Assembly (NCBI RefSeq): GCF_000513995.1
Contig: NZ_AZVB01000008.1
Span: forward strand, 62,001 to 126,000
Length of the DNA stretch: 64,000 nucleotides
Direction: 5' to 3'
Source: Pseudoxanthomonas sp. J35
GTDB taxonomy: Bacteria; Pseudomonadota; Gammaproteobacteria; Xanthomonadales; Xanthomonadaceae
The position numbers and the translations under genes were made by a program. Position 1 is the stretch's first letter; each line of letters starts with the position of its first letter. Below the pieces are notes generated by a model. That model saw nothing but the letters and a program-made list of their open reading frames with translations. It made no database searches and was not told the DNA's origin. This document shows, piece by piece, positions 1 through 7,822 of this stretch.

Positions 1-1312
1 CTATCTGCTGCGCGAGCAGGCCGAGCAGGCCATCGCCGCCGAACGCGGCGGCGCCGAACCGGGCCTGGCGCTGCTGCTGGTGGACCTGGACGGCTTCAAG
101 AGCATCAACGATTCCTTCGGGCACGCCGCCGGCGACGCCATGCTCAAGGCCGCGGCCGGGCGCATGCACCACACCCTGAAGGCCGAGGACCTGTTCGGAC
201 GCTTGGGCGGGGACGAGTTCCTGGTGGCGCTGCGCGGCCCGGCCCGCGCGGCCGAGGCCGAGACCGCGGCACGGCGGCTGATCGCGGTCCTGTCCGAGCC
301 GCTGGCGTTCGGAAACGACAACCTCAAGGTGGGCGCCAGCGTCGGCATCGCGCTGCTGGGCCGCGACGGCCAGGCCTTCGACGAGCTGCTGCGCGCGGCC
401 CACGCCGCGCTGCGCGTGGCGCGCGAGCGCGGCCGCAACGGCTGGCAGGTCCACAACGACGAGATCCAGCGCCGCACCCGGCGGCGGATGGAGATCGAGT
501 ACGCGCTGCGCGGCGCACTGGAGCGCGAGGAATTCACCCTGGTCTACCAGCCGCAGGTCGGAGTCCGCGACGGCCAGCCGCCGGGCATCGAGGCGCTGCT
601 GCGCTGGCACTGGCCCGGCGGTCCCTGCCATCCGAGCGAGTTCATCCCCATCGCAGAGGAATGCGGCGAGATCGTCCGGCTCGGCGACTGGGTCATCAGC
701 GAGGCTTGCCGCCAGGCCGTGGCCTGGCACGCGGCGGGCCTGAACTTCGGCCGCATCGCGGTCAACGTCTCGGGCGTGCAGCTGCGCGACCGCGGCTTCG
801 GCGACCGCGTGGTGGCGCTGTGCCAGCGCGCCGGCTGGCCGCCCGGGCGCCTGGAGCTGGAGCTGACCGAGTCGTCGCTGATCCTGGACAGCGAGGGCCT
901 GCGGCAGTGCTTCCAGGTGCTGGAACGGCACGGCGTGCAGCTGGCCGTGGACGATTTCGGCACCGGTTTCTCCAACCTGCATTACCTCAACCGCTTCCCG
1001 GTTCAGCGGCTGAAGATCGACCGCAGCTTCATCTCCGACATGCTCCGCGACGCCAGCGCCGGGGAGGTCACCCAGGCCATCATCCACCTCGGCCATGCGC
1101 TGGGCATGCGGGTGGTGGCCGAAGGGGTGGAAACCGCGGAGGAACAGGCCCAGCTGCGCGCGTGGGGATGCGACGAAGTCCAGGGCTACCTGCACACGCG
1201 GCCGCTGCCGCCGCGCGAACTGGCGCAGTGGCTGCGCGCGGCCAACGAGGCCGGCGCGCCCCTGGGCGGGGCCGCCTGGCAGGGGCTGAAGTCCCGCGCT
1301 TCCTCGCACTGA
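1..1312 (+). CDS. GGDEF-EAL cyclic-di-GMP protein (5' end outside window)
   Basis: The reading frame enters at base 2 and is open to the stop at 1312, so the N-terminal sensory part is missing. A GGDEF domain comes first: the active-site motif GGDEF near base 210 is intact, in the context RLGGDEFLVAL, so diguanylate cyclase activity is possible. An EAL domain follows, with EALLRW near base 590 and DDFGTGFSNL near base 950, both metal-binding signatures of c-di-GMP phosphodiesterases. Bifunctional or one-way activity cannot be decided from sequence. The protein would set cellular c-di-GMP and so motility or biofilm. The next gene is a chemotaxis transducer on the other strand, so the two are not an operon. 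Confidence 0.93.
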   Translation, partial: YLLREQAEQAIAAERGGAEPGLALLLVDLDGFKSINDSFGHAAGDAMLKAAAGRMHHTLKAEDLFGRLGGDEFLVALRGPARAAEAETAARRLIAVLSEPLAFGNDNLKVGASVGIALLGRDGQAFDELLRAAHAALRVARERGRNGWQVHNDEIQRRTRRRMEIEYALRGALEREEFTLVYQPQVGVRDGQPPGIEALLRWHWPGGPCHPSEFIPIAEECGEIVRLGDWVISEACRQAVAWHAAGLNFGRIAVNVSGVQLRDRGFGDRVVALCQRAGWPPGRLELELTESSLILDSEGLRQCFQVLERHGVQLAVDDFGTGFSNLHYLNRFPVQRLKIDRSFISDMLRDASAGEVTQAIIHLGHALGMRVVAEGVETAEEQAQLRAWGCDEVQGYLHTRPLPPRELAQWLRAANEAGAPLGGAAWQGLKSRASSH

Positions 1313-1344
1313 CGCCGCGCCGGCCACGGCGGCGGCCGACGCCC

Positions 1345-1623
1345 TCAATCGCCCTGCCGGGCACCGCTCGCGGCCAGGCCCGGCGACGCCAGGTCCCAGC
1401 CGATGCAGGCGTCGACCGGGTCCACCCCGCAGGGGACGGGCGCGGTCTGCCGCAGCGTCTCCAACTCACGCAGGGCCAGCGTCTCCAGGCGCGCCAGCGC
1501 CGGCACGGAGACCGCCTCGGCGCCCGGGCCTGTGCCCGATGCCGGTTCCGCACACGGCGCGGCCCCGGGACGGGCGCCGGGGCCGGGAAGGGGCGGGCGA
1601 TGTCCGGGGCCGGCCGCAGACAC
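1345..1623 (-). CDS. Possible small protein downstream of the chemotaxis transducer
   Basis: A GTG at 1623 lies five bases beyond the stop of the transducer gene and opens a 92-codon frame ending at 1345. The first half is proline and glycine rich. The second half looks more protein-like (RLETLALRELETLRQT, then CGVDPVDACIGWDL). I do not recognise a family. The position would allow translational coupling, but high GC makes spurious frames common here. This is the only candidate gene in the 316-base gap between 1313 and 1628. Confidence 0.25.
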   Translation of the reverse strand: MSAAGPGHRPPLPGPGARPGAAPCAEPASGTGPGAEAVSVPALARLETLALRELETLRQTAPVPCGVDPVDACIGWDLASPGLAASGARQGD

Positions 1624-1628
1624 GGGAG

Positions 1629-2819
1629 TCAGAACAGTTCCACGGTGCCCGCGCTCATGGTCTGCTGCGTCACCGGCTTGTGCGGCGGCTGCTCCCATTC
1701 CCCGCACAGGTCGCGCAGGCGCTGGCCCAGCCGCTGCAGCGCGCGCAGCAGTTCCTCGTCGCTGGCCCCGTTGCTGCGGTGGAGCAGGTCCTGCAGGGCC
1801 AGCGCCTCGCGGTTGATCGCGTCCAGCCGGTCCAGGTGCACGTGGGCCCCGCCCAGCGCCTGGGTGGCGATGTCCTCGAACTGCAAGGCGCGCACCGCTT
1901 CGGCGACGCTGCCGTCGATGGCGCGGCCGCACTCGGATATCTCGCGCATCCCTTCGCCCAGCGAGGCGTTGATCGCGGCCACGTTCTGCAGCATGGCCGC
2001 GGCCTCGGCGCGCGCCTCGCGCGAACGGTCCAGGTCGCGCGAGGCCATCTGCGACACCGTCTCGCGCACCTTGGCGATGGCGTCCTTGGAGCTGTGGGCC
2101 AGCTTGCGGATCTGCTCGTTGAAGGTGGTCGAGCGTTCGGACAGGTTGCGCACCTCGTCGGCAACGACCGCGAAGCCGCGCCCGGCCTCGCCGGCGCGGG
2201 CGGCCTCGATGGCCGCGTTCAACGCCAGCAGGTTGGTCTGGTCGGCGATGGATTTCACGTCCTCCAGCAGCGCGAAGATGCCGTCCAGGTGCTGGGCCAT
2301 CTGGTCGATGTGCTGCACCGTGGTCGTGCTCTGGCCGGCCACCTGCTCCAGCGCCTCCACCAGCTGTTCCATGCGCTGGCTGGCGTGCTGGGCGAAGCGG
2401 GCCACGTCCACCCCGCCGGCGCCGTCCTGGTCGGCGACGATCCGGGCCATGGCCTGGCTCTGCAGGCGCGACTTGCGGTTCATCGCCTCGAAACTGCCGC
2501 CCAGCCCCGCCACCGCCTGGCGGATCAGTTCGCGGGCACGGTCGATCTCGTGGCGCGAGCCCTCGATCTCCTTGCCGACGAAGCTGCGCAGGTCCGCGAG
2601 CAGTTGCTCCTGCTCGCGGACCACCCGCAGGTGCTCGGCCGAGCGCGGCGCCGGGACGCCGCGCAGCAACAGCCAGGCGGCGAAACCGAACCAGCTCAGG
2701 GTCAGCGTGGTCAGGATCGCCCAGCGCACCGGAGCGGGCCAGTCGAAGCCGACGGCGATGGGAGCCAGGAGGGTCAGCACCAGCGGTGCGGCCATGCGGA
2801 AGAGCAAGCGGGAGTCCAT
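1629..2819 (-). CDS. Methyl-accepting chemotaxis protein
   Basis: This 396-residue transducer has two hydrophobic helices near the N-terminus (about residues 6-45) with almost no periplasmic loop between them, then a long cytoplasmic coiled coil. The hallmark signalling tip is present: an [20 protein letters not shown] stretch near residues 200-220. There is no HAMP or recognisable ligand domain, so it probably senses something in the membrane or cytoplasm. I chose the ATG at 2819 rather than the one seven codons upstream because the protein then begins just before the first helix; neither start has a strong ribosome site. It would signal to CheA/CheW, which are not in the window. Confidence 0.9.
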   Translation of the reverse strand: MDSRLLFRMAAPLVLTLLAPIAVGFDWPAPVRWAILTTLTLSWFGFAAWLLLRGVPAPRSAEHLRVVREQEQLLADLRSFVGKEIEGSRHEIDRARELIRQAVAGLGGSFEAMNRKSRLQSQAMARIVADQDGAGGVDVARFAQHASQRMEQLVEALEQVAGQSTTTVQHIDQMAQHLDGIFALLEDVKSIADQTNLLALNAAIEAARAGEAGRGFAVVADEVRNLSERSTTFNEQIRKLAHSSKDAIAKVRETVSQMASRDLDRSREARAEAAAMLQNVAAINASLGEGMREISECGRAIDGSVAEAVRALQFEDIATQALGGAHVHLDRLDAINREALALQDLLHRSNGASDEELLRALQRLGQRLRDLCGEWEQPPHKPVTQQTMSAGTVELF

Positions 2820-2882
2820 GGGCGATCTCTGCGGAACCACGTCCGCAGTATCGGCCGCCCGCCGAGGGGCTTTAGCCGCGGC

Positions 2883-3059
2883 TCAGCGCAACTGCCGCCC
2901 GATCGCCTCGAGCATGGGCCGCCGCCCGAGCAGGAACTGCCACTGGCTGCCGCCCACCTGCCGCCACAGCATCGCCGAGCGCACCGCCGCCAGCAGCGGC
3001 GCGCGGATCTCGGAGACCACGCCGGCCTGGCCCAGGTAGTGGGGATTGCCCTGGACCAT
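2883..3059 (-). pseudogene. hflD: hflD C-terminal remnant
   Basis: The minus-strand frame ending at 2883 encodes a 58-residue piece that matches the C-terminal end of HflD (YcfC), the membrane-associated regulator usually found between mnmA and purB. The diagnostic stretch is [16 protein letters not shown] followed by a basic FLLGRRPML segment. HflD is normally about 200 residues, but an in-frame TGA lies about 17 codons upstream of the ATG at 3059, and no N-terminal two-thirds is present. Neither mnmA nor purB is nearby. I read this as a gene cut by a deletion whose other end lies near 3060-3120, next to the broken RidA gene. Confidence 0.65.
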
Positions 3060-3196
3060 TCCGTTTGCCGCGGCCCGGTGTGCCGGTCCGGCCCCCGGCT
3101 TTCGTCATGGGCGGCGCAGACAGCGGGGTGCTATGAAAGTGCGACCGGGGAGAACGCCGCCATGGGCGGCGGCCCCGTCGTCCTCCGGGGACCGCC

Positions 3197-3474
3197 ATGC
3201 CCCTACGTCGCGACCTGTTGAAGCTCGGCGCACTCGCCGCCGCTGCCGCCGCCATTCCTTCGCCGCCATCGGCCGCGGCCCCCGTGCCGGCGCCGACAAG
3301 ACCCGGATCCTGCGTGCGCAGGTCTTCCTGGCCGACATCGCCGACATCGCGGGCATGAACGAGGCGTGGGACGCCTGGGGGGCGCCCGGCCACGCGCCGC
3401 CGCGTGCCACGGCGGAAGCCCGGCTGGCCCGGCCCGAGTGGAAGGTCGAGATCGTGGTCACGACCACGGTCTAG
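3197..3474 (+). pseudogene. RidA/YjgF-family gene with Tat leader, internally deleted
   Basis: An ATG at 3197 starts a twin-arginine-like leader (MPLRRDLLKLGALAAAAAA) in frame 2. From about 3295 a different frame (frame 1) encodes the C-terminal half of a RidA-family enamine deaminase: ILRAQVFLADIADIAG, then RATAEARLARPEWKVEI and a stop at 3474. The two halves are out of frame, and the first half of the RidA fold is absent; the family is about 110-130 residues and only about 55 remain. The simplest reading is a deletion that joined the exported leader to the tail. RidA proteins hydrolyse reactive imines; a Tat-exported version would act in the periplasm. Confidence 0.6.
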
Positions 3475-3487
3475 CACGGGGGGAGCG

Positions 3488-4075
3488 ATGTCCGGGATGG
3501 CCGAGGACCTGTTCGGAACGCCCGCCGGGCACCACAGCCTGTTCCTGGCCCTGCTGCCCGACGCAGCCACGGTCCAGGCCCTGCGGGCCGCGCAACGCGC
3601 GCTGGAGGCCGGCCTGCCGCCGCAGCGTGGCCCGGGCGTGCCGGACGAACGGCTGCACCTGACCCTGCATTGGCTGGGGGAATGGCCGCAGTTGCCGGAA
3701 CTGACGGTGGACGCCGCCCGTGCCGCGGCCGCGTCGGTGCGCCAGGCGCCCTTCGTTGCGCGCCTGGACATGGCCGATTGTTTCGGCCGCGGCGAAGCGG
3801 TCTGGGTGCTGCGCTGCGCCGCCCCGCCGCCGGATCTGCATGCCCTGTACGATCGCTTGGCGACGGCGCTGGTCCGGCAGCGGATCCGGCTGCCGTCCAC
3901 CAGTCCCTTCGTGCCGCACGCGACGCTGCGCCGACGCGCCAGCATCCGTTTCCCGGCGCGGGCGATTCCGCCAGTGGGCTGGCCCGCGGCCGACTTCGCC
4001 TTGGTGCACAGCCAGCGCGACGCCGCCGGCACGGTGTACCGCGTGCTCGGTCGCTGGCCGCTGCGGGCCGCTTGA
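3488..4075 (+). CDS. thpR: RNA 2',3'-cyclic phosphodiesterase (2'-5' RNA ligase family)
   Basis: A 195-residue two-histidine (2H) phosphoesterase. The two catalytic HxT motifs are both present: HLTLHWLG near residue 57 and HATLRR near residue 144, at the spacing usual for ThpR/LigT. The family hydrolyses 2',3'-cyclic phosphate ends of RNA to 2'-phosphates and can ligate tRNA halves in vitro. I chose the ATG at 3488, which follows a GGGGGGA run at proper distance, over an upstream in-frame ATG at 3404 that lies inside the RidA remnant. The gene is followed convergently by the flavoprotein gene, only eight bases away. Confidence 0.9.
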   Translation: MSGMAEDLFGTPAGHHSLFLALLPDAATVQALRAAQRALEAGLPPQRGPGVPDERLHLTLHWLGEWPQLPELTVDAARAAAASVRQAPFVARLDMADCFGRGEAVWVLRCAAPPPDLHALYDRLATALVRQRIRLPSTSPFVPHATLRRRASIRFPARAIPPVGWPAADFALVHSQRDAAGTVYRVLGRWPLRAA

Positions 4076-4083
4076 CCGCCCGG

Positions 4084-5328
4084 TCAGCCGCACCGCCGCA
4101 GCCGCTGCGCGGCAGCCAGCCCCGCGCGGCGGCCGCTGGCGAAGCAGGCGGTGAGCAGATAGCCGCCGGTCGGGGCTTCCCAGTCCAGCATCTCGCCGGC
4201 GCAGAACACGCCGGGCAGGGCGGCCAGCATCAGGCTCTCGTCCAGCGCTTCCAGGCGCACGCCCCCGCCGCTGCTGATGGCCTCCTCGAGCGGGCGCGGC
4301 CGCCGCAGCACCAGCGGCAAACGCTTGAGTGCGTCGGCCACGCGGTCCATGTCGGCCAATGCGGAGGGATCGAGCGCCTCGCGCAGCAGTGCGGCCTTGA
4401 CCCCGCTCACGCCGGCATGGCGCCGCAGATGCTCGCCCAGGCTGCGACCGTTGCGCGCACGCGCCAGGTCGCGGCGCAGGCGGCCGGCCTCGCGGCCCGG
4501 CACCAGGTCCAGCCAAAGCCGCGCCCGGCCGTCGCGGGCGATCGCCTCGCGCAGCGGCACCGACAGTGCATAGATCAGGCTGCCCTCGATCCCGGTGGCG
4601 GTGGCCACGCATTCGCCCTGCAGCGCATGTTCGCGGCCGTCGGCATCGCGCCAGTGCGCGACCACCGGCTTGAGCGGTGCGCCGGCGTGGCGCTGGGCGA
4701 AGTGCGCGCTCCAGCCGATGTCGAAGCCGCAGTTGGACGGGACCAGCGGCGCCACGTCCACCCCCTGTGCCTGCAGCGCCGGGACCCAGGCGCCATCGGA
4801 ACCGAGCTGCGGCCAGCTGCCGCCGCCCAATGCCAGCACGGTGGCGCCGGCGCGGAAGGCGCGTTCGCCCTCCGGCGTGGCGAAGCGCAGCGCGCCGTCT
4901 TCATCCAAGCCCAGCCAGCGGTGCTGCACATGGAAGCGCACGCCCTGGTCCTTGAGCCGGCGCACCCAGCCGCGCAGCAGCGGGGCGGCCTTGCGGTCCA
5001 GCGGGAACACGCGGTCGGAAGTGCCGACGTAGGTATCCACGCCCAGGCCGCGCGCCCACTCGCGCAGGTCGTCCGCGCCGAAGTCGCGCAGCCAGGCGGC
5101 GACCTCGGCCTCGCGCACGCCATAGCGCCGGGCGAAGCCGGGCATGGGTTCGGCGTGGGTCAGGTTGAGGCCGCCCTTGCCGGCGATCAGGAACTTGCGC
5201 CCGACCGAGCCCTTGGCCTCGAACAGGTCCACTTCCAGGCCGGAAGCGCGCGCGGTTTCGGCGGCCATCAGGCCGGCCGGGCCACCGCCGACGACGGCCA
5301 GGCCGGGGAGTGCGGTTGCAGGAGACAT
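4084..5328 (-). CDS. HI0933/YhiN-type FAD-dependent oxidoreductase (TIGR03862-like)
   Basis: A 414-residue flavoprotein. The N-terminal dinucleotide-binding motif GGGPAGLMAAETA lies near residue 13, followed by an acidic end to the second strand (VDLFEAK). A conserved KFLIAGKGGLNLTH segment near residue 47 and a C-terminal FAD-contact motif CAGEMLDWEAPTGGYL are typical of the BaiN/HI0933 group. The substrate is not known for this branch. It shares its direction with the FKBP gene, whose 3' end lies seven bases from this gene's start, so the two are likely co-transcribed with FKBP first. Confidence 0.9.
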   Translation of the reverse strand: MSPATALPGLAVVGGGPAGLMAAETARASGLEVDLFEAKGSVGRKFLIAGKGGLNLTHAEPMPGFARRYGVREAEVAAWLRDFGADDLREWARGLGVDTYVGTSDRVFPLDRKAAPLLRGWVRRLKDQGVRFHVQHRWLGLDEDGALRFATPEGERAFRAGATVLALGGGSWPQLGSDGAWVPALQAQGVDVAPLVPSNCGFDIGWSAHFAQRHAGAPLKPVVAHWRDADGREHALQGECVATATGIEGSLIYALSVPLREAIARDGRARLWLDLVPGREAGRLRRDLARARNGRSLGEHLRRHAGVSGVKAALLREALDPSALADMDRVADALKRLPLVLRRPRPLEEAISSGGGVRLEALDESLMLAALPGVFCAGEMLDWEAPTGGYLLTACFASGRRAGLAAAQRLRRCG

Positions 5329-5335
5329 GGCCGGC

Positions 5336-5776
5336 TCAGCGCGGCTTGACGTCCAGCAGCTCGACCTCGAACACCAGCGATGCGTTGGGCGGGATCACCC
5401 GGCCGGCGCCGCGGCGGCCGTAGGCGTAATCGGAGGGGATGAGCAGGGTGCGCTTGCCGCCCACGCGCATGCCCGCCACGCCGTCGTCCCAGCCGCGGAT
5501 CACCTGGCCGGCGCCGAGCAGGAAGGTGAACGGTTCGCCGCGGTCGCGCGAACTGTCGAACTTGCGGCCGCGCCGGTCCGGCGCGCTCTCGTCGTACAAC
5601 CAGCCGGTGTAGTGCACGGTGACGTCGCTGCCGCTGGTGGCGATCGCGCCATCGCCGACCTGCTCGTCGATCCGCTGCAGTTCGGCGACGCTGCCGCCGG
5701 GCGGAATGCCCGGTTCGCCGGCGCACCCGGCCAGGAACAGGAAGGACGACAGCAGCAGGACGGTCAGGCGGCGCAT
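5336..5776 (-). CDS. FKBP-type peptidyl-prolyl isomerase, lipoprotein
   Basis: A 146-residue protein with a lipoprotein signal: a short basic start, a hydrophobic core and the lipobox LAGC at residues 15-18. The rest is a single FKBP domain: [45 protein letters not shown] and IPSDYAYG are all standard motifs around the proline-binding pocket. It should assist folding of envelope proteins from a membrane anchor. It lies seven bases upstream of the flavoprotein gene in the same direction. Confidence 0.93.
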   Translation of the reverse strand: MRRLTVLLLSSFLFLAGCAGEPGIPPGGSVAELQRIDEQVGDGAIATSGSDVTVHYTGWLYDESAPDRRGRKFDSSRDRGEPFTFLLGAGQVIRGWDDGVAGMRVGGKRTLLIPSDYAYGRRGAGRVIPPNASLVFEVELLDVKPR

Positions 5777-5849
5777 GGCGGGCGGGGAGAGAAGACGCGG
5801 GCGGCAAGGGTAACCGATGCGGCCTTGCCGGCCGCCGTATCATGCGCGC

Positions 5850-6203
5850 ATGGCGAGGCTGCTGTTCCCCCTGCGCAACGTGCCCGAGGACGAGGCCGAC
5901 GAGGTCCGCGCCCTGCTGACCCGGCACGGCATGGACTGGTACGAAACCCGCCCCGGGCCCTGGGGCATCTCCGCCGGCGGCCTGTGGCTGCGCGATCCCG
6001 CTGCCTATCCCGAGGCGCGTCGCCTCCTCGACGAGTACCAGCAGGCGCGCCGCGAGCGCGTCCGCGCGGAGCTGCGCGAACACGGCCAGCCCGGCTTCCT
6101 CGACCTGCTGCGCGAGCGCCCCGGCTACGTCGTGCCGCGACTGCTGGCGATGATCGCCATCATCGCGCTGATGCTTGCGCTGCCCTGGCTGCTGCTGCGC
6201 TGA
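5850..6203 (+). CDS. Small membrane-anchored protein (DUF6164-like)
   Basis: A 117-residue protein starting at the ATG at 5850. It has a soluble N-terminal region with LFPLRNVPEDEADEVR and WYETRPGPWGISAGGLW, an acidic-basic helix around residues 55-85, and one C-terminal hydrophobic helix (about residues 98-115) rich in Ile and Leu. This layout fits the DUF6164 family of xanthomonads and relatives, with no known function. The first half resembles signal-transducing DUF2007-type folds, but that is a guess. It is followed at 37 bases by trhO in the same direction. Confidence 0.8.
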   Translation: MARLLFPLRNVPEDEADEVRALLTRHGMDWYETRPGPWGISAGGLWLRDPAAYPEARRLLDEYQQARRERVRAELREHGQPGFLDLLRERPGYVVPRLLAMIAIIALMLALPWLLLR

Positions 6204-6239
6204 ACCGTCGCGCCGCGGCCGGCCGCCTACAATAGGCGG

Positions 6240-6977
6240 ATGCTGAACGTTGCCGCTTACCACTTCTTCGCCGTGGACGATCCGACGGAGCTGGCCCGCA
6301 CCCTGCGTGAGGCCGCCACCGCAGCCGCCCTGAAGGGCACCGTCCTGGTTGCCCCGGAGGGGCTCAACCTGTTCCTCGCCGGCGAGGAACCGCTCCTGCG
6401 CAAGTTCATGAAGATGCTCGCCGGGCTCCCGGGCGTGGAAGGCCTGCAGGCCAAATACAGCCACAGCCGCCGCGCCCCGTTCGGCCGGCTGCGGGTGAAG
6501 GTGAAGCCGGAGATCATCAGCTTCCGCCGTCCGCAGGCCACGCCGCTGGCCACCGGCGAGCGCGCCCCCGTGGTGAACCCGCCGACCCTCGCGCGCTGGC
6601 TGGGGCAGGGTGGCCGCGACGACCAGGGCAGGCCGGTGGTGCTGCTCGACACCCGCAACGCGCAGGAAGTGGAGTACGGCACCTTCGCCGGCGCGCTGAC
6701 CCTGCCGATCACGCGCTTCACCGAGTTGCCAGCCGCCCTGGAACCGCACCGCGAGGCGCTGCGCGACGCCACCGTGGTCAGCTTCTGTACCGGCGGCATC
6801 CGCTGCGAGAAGGCCGCACTGTGGATGCGCCAGGACGGCATGGACAACGTGCTGCAGCTGGACGGCGGGATCCTGGGTTACTTCGAGCAGGTCGGCGGGC
6901 TCGGCTACGACGGCCGCTGCTTCGTGTTCGACGAGCGGGTGGCGCTGGACCCGGCCCTGCGGCCGCTGACGGACTGA
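6240..6977 (+). CDS. trhO: tRNA uridine(34) hydroxylase
   Basis: A 245-residue member of the TrhO (YceA) family, which makes 5-hydroxyuridine at the wobble position of tRNAs using oxygen. The N-terminal domain contains KGTVLVAPEGLNLFLAG, and the C-terminal rhodanese domain carries the catalytic loop CTGGIRCEKA with Cys near residue 183. Both are diagnostic. The length is somewhat shorter than E. coli TrhO (about 350) but agrees with the shorter bacterial form. It is fittingly just upstream of a tRNA cluster, though that may be chance. A short 3' region separates it from the tRNA promoter at 7018. Confidence 0.93.
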   Translation: MLNVAAYHFFAVDDPTELARTLREAATAAALKGTVLVAPEGLNLFLAGEEPLLRKFMKMLAGLPGVEGLQAKYSHSRRAPFGRLRVKVKPEIISFRRPQATPLATGERAPVVNPPTLARWLGQGGRDDQGRPVVLLDTRNAQEVEYGTFAGALTLPITRFTELPAALEPHREALRDATVVSFCTGGIRCEKAALWMRQDGMDNVLQLDGGILGYFEQVGGLGYDGRCFVFDERVALDPALRPLTD

Positions 6978-7017
6978 GTGCCGCGGACGGCTTCCTGAAA
7001 AATCTTTCACGGAAGGC

Positions 7018-7046
7018 TTGCGCGGGGCGGAAAGCCTGAATACAAT
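7018..7046 (+). promoter_or_regulatory. Promoter of the first tRNA pair
   Basis: TTGCGC at 7018-7023 and TACAAT at 7041-7046 are separated by exactly 17 bases. The -10 box is followed by a discriminator and then tRNA-Ala at 7065. The second copy has the same TACAAT box at 7476-7481, but its -35 region (GTTTTC at 7453-7458) is much weaker. Confidence 0.7.
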
Positions 7047-7064
7047 TTCGCTCCTCAGCTTCGT

Positions 7065-7140
<76 letters not shown>

Positions 7141-7178
7141 AACTCTTCGTCACCCGACGCGAGTTGCGACAGTTCCAA

Positions 7179-7254
7179 GTCCCCATCGTCTAGAGGCCTA
7201 GGACATTACCCTTTCACGGTAGCGACCGGGGTTCGAATCCCCGTGGGGACGCCA
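7179..7254 (+). tRNA. tRNA-Glu(TTC), copy 1
   Basis: A 76-base cloverleaf with encoded CCA. The acceptor stem is GTCCCCA paired with TGGGGAC, the anticodon loop CTTTCAC gives TTC, and the T loop is GGTTCGAATCC. The first pair of the anticodon stem is T-G in this copy, against C-G in the second copy. Confidence 0.97.
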
Positions 7255-7261
7255 TCTACAC

Positions 7262-7293
7262 CACCGAGGGCTGCCGCAAGGCGGCCCTCGGTG
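7262..7293 (+). terminator. Terminator-like hairpin after first tRNA pair
   Basis: CACCGAGGGC pairs with GCCCTCGGTG around a GC-rich inner stem and a CAAG loop, followed by only three T residues. It ends the first tRNA transcript. Confidence 0.65.
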
Positions 7294-7362
7294 TTTCTGC
7301 GCCAGGTGTATCGGTGGTGCATCATCGGCACGCGGAGCACAGGTCGGATTGATCGATCGCCC

Positions 7363-7412
7363 GTGCGACGCACATGCCAAAGGTCGAGTGCGACGCACAT
7401 GCCAAAGGTCGA
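7363..7412 (+). repeat. Perfect 25-bp tandem repeat, two units
   Basis: Two identical 25-base units at 7363-7387 and 7388-7412 begin GTGCGACGCACATG and end in CAAAGGTCGA. They lie in the 245-base spacer between the two tRNA pairs. No gene is seen in this spacer. Confidence 0.85.
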
Positions 7413-7499
7413 GCCACGCCCGGTCCGGTAACTGGCACCTGATGGACCCCCTGTTTTCCTGACCCCGGCTTCCTATACAATCTCGCGCCTCAGCTTCGT

Positions 7500-7575
<76 letters not shown>

Positions 7576-7613
7576 AACTCTTCGTCACCCGACGCGAGTT
7601 GCGACAGTTCCAA

Positions 7614-7689
7614 GTCCCCATCGTCTAGAGGCCTAGGACACTACCCTTTCACGGTAGCGACCGGGGTTCGAATCCCCGTGGGGACGCCA
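7614..7689 (+). tRNA. tRNA-Glu(TTC), copy 2
   Basis: Differs from copy 1 by one base: the anticodon stem starts C rather than T, turning a T-G wobble into a C-G pair. The 38-base spacer from tRNA-Ala is identical in the two copies, so the pair was duplicated as a unit. Confidence 0.97.
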
Positions 7690-7696
7690 ACTGCAT

Positions 7697-7730
7697 ACAC
7701 GAAGGGCCGCCGGAAGGCGGCCCTTCGTGT
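7697..7730 (+). terminator. Terminator-like hairpin after second tRNA pair
   Basis: A 15-base stem: ACACGAAGGGCCGCC pairs with GGCGGCCCTTCGTGT around a GGAA loop. It sits seven bases after the second tRNA-Glu and may also end the copA transcript coming from the other strand. Confidence 0.75.
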
Positions 7731-7822
7731 TCCTGCGCCGGAACATCCGCGCCGTGTCATCACGTACGCAGGAAGTGGCGGCCCGCTTCGATTGCGTGGC
7801 CGGCCCGGTCGCACCGCGGCGC

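Noticed and set aside
661-3221. Very long plus-strand frames of 792 and 560 codons.
   Set aside because: They run antisense to the chemotaxis gene or in another frame of the GGDEF-EAL gene, are Arg/Ala/Pro-rich and have no motifs; typical of high-GC shadow frames.
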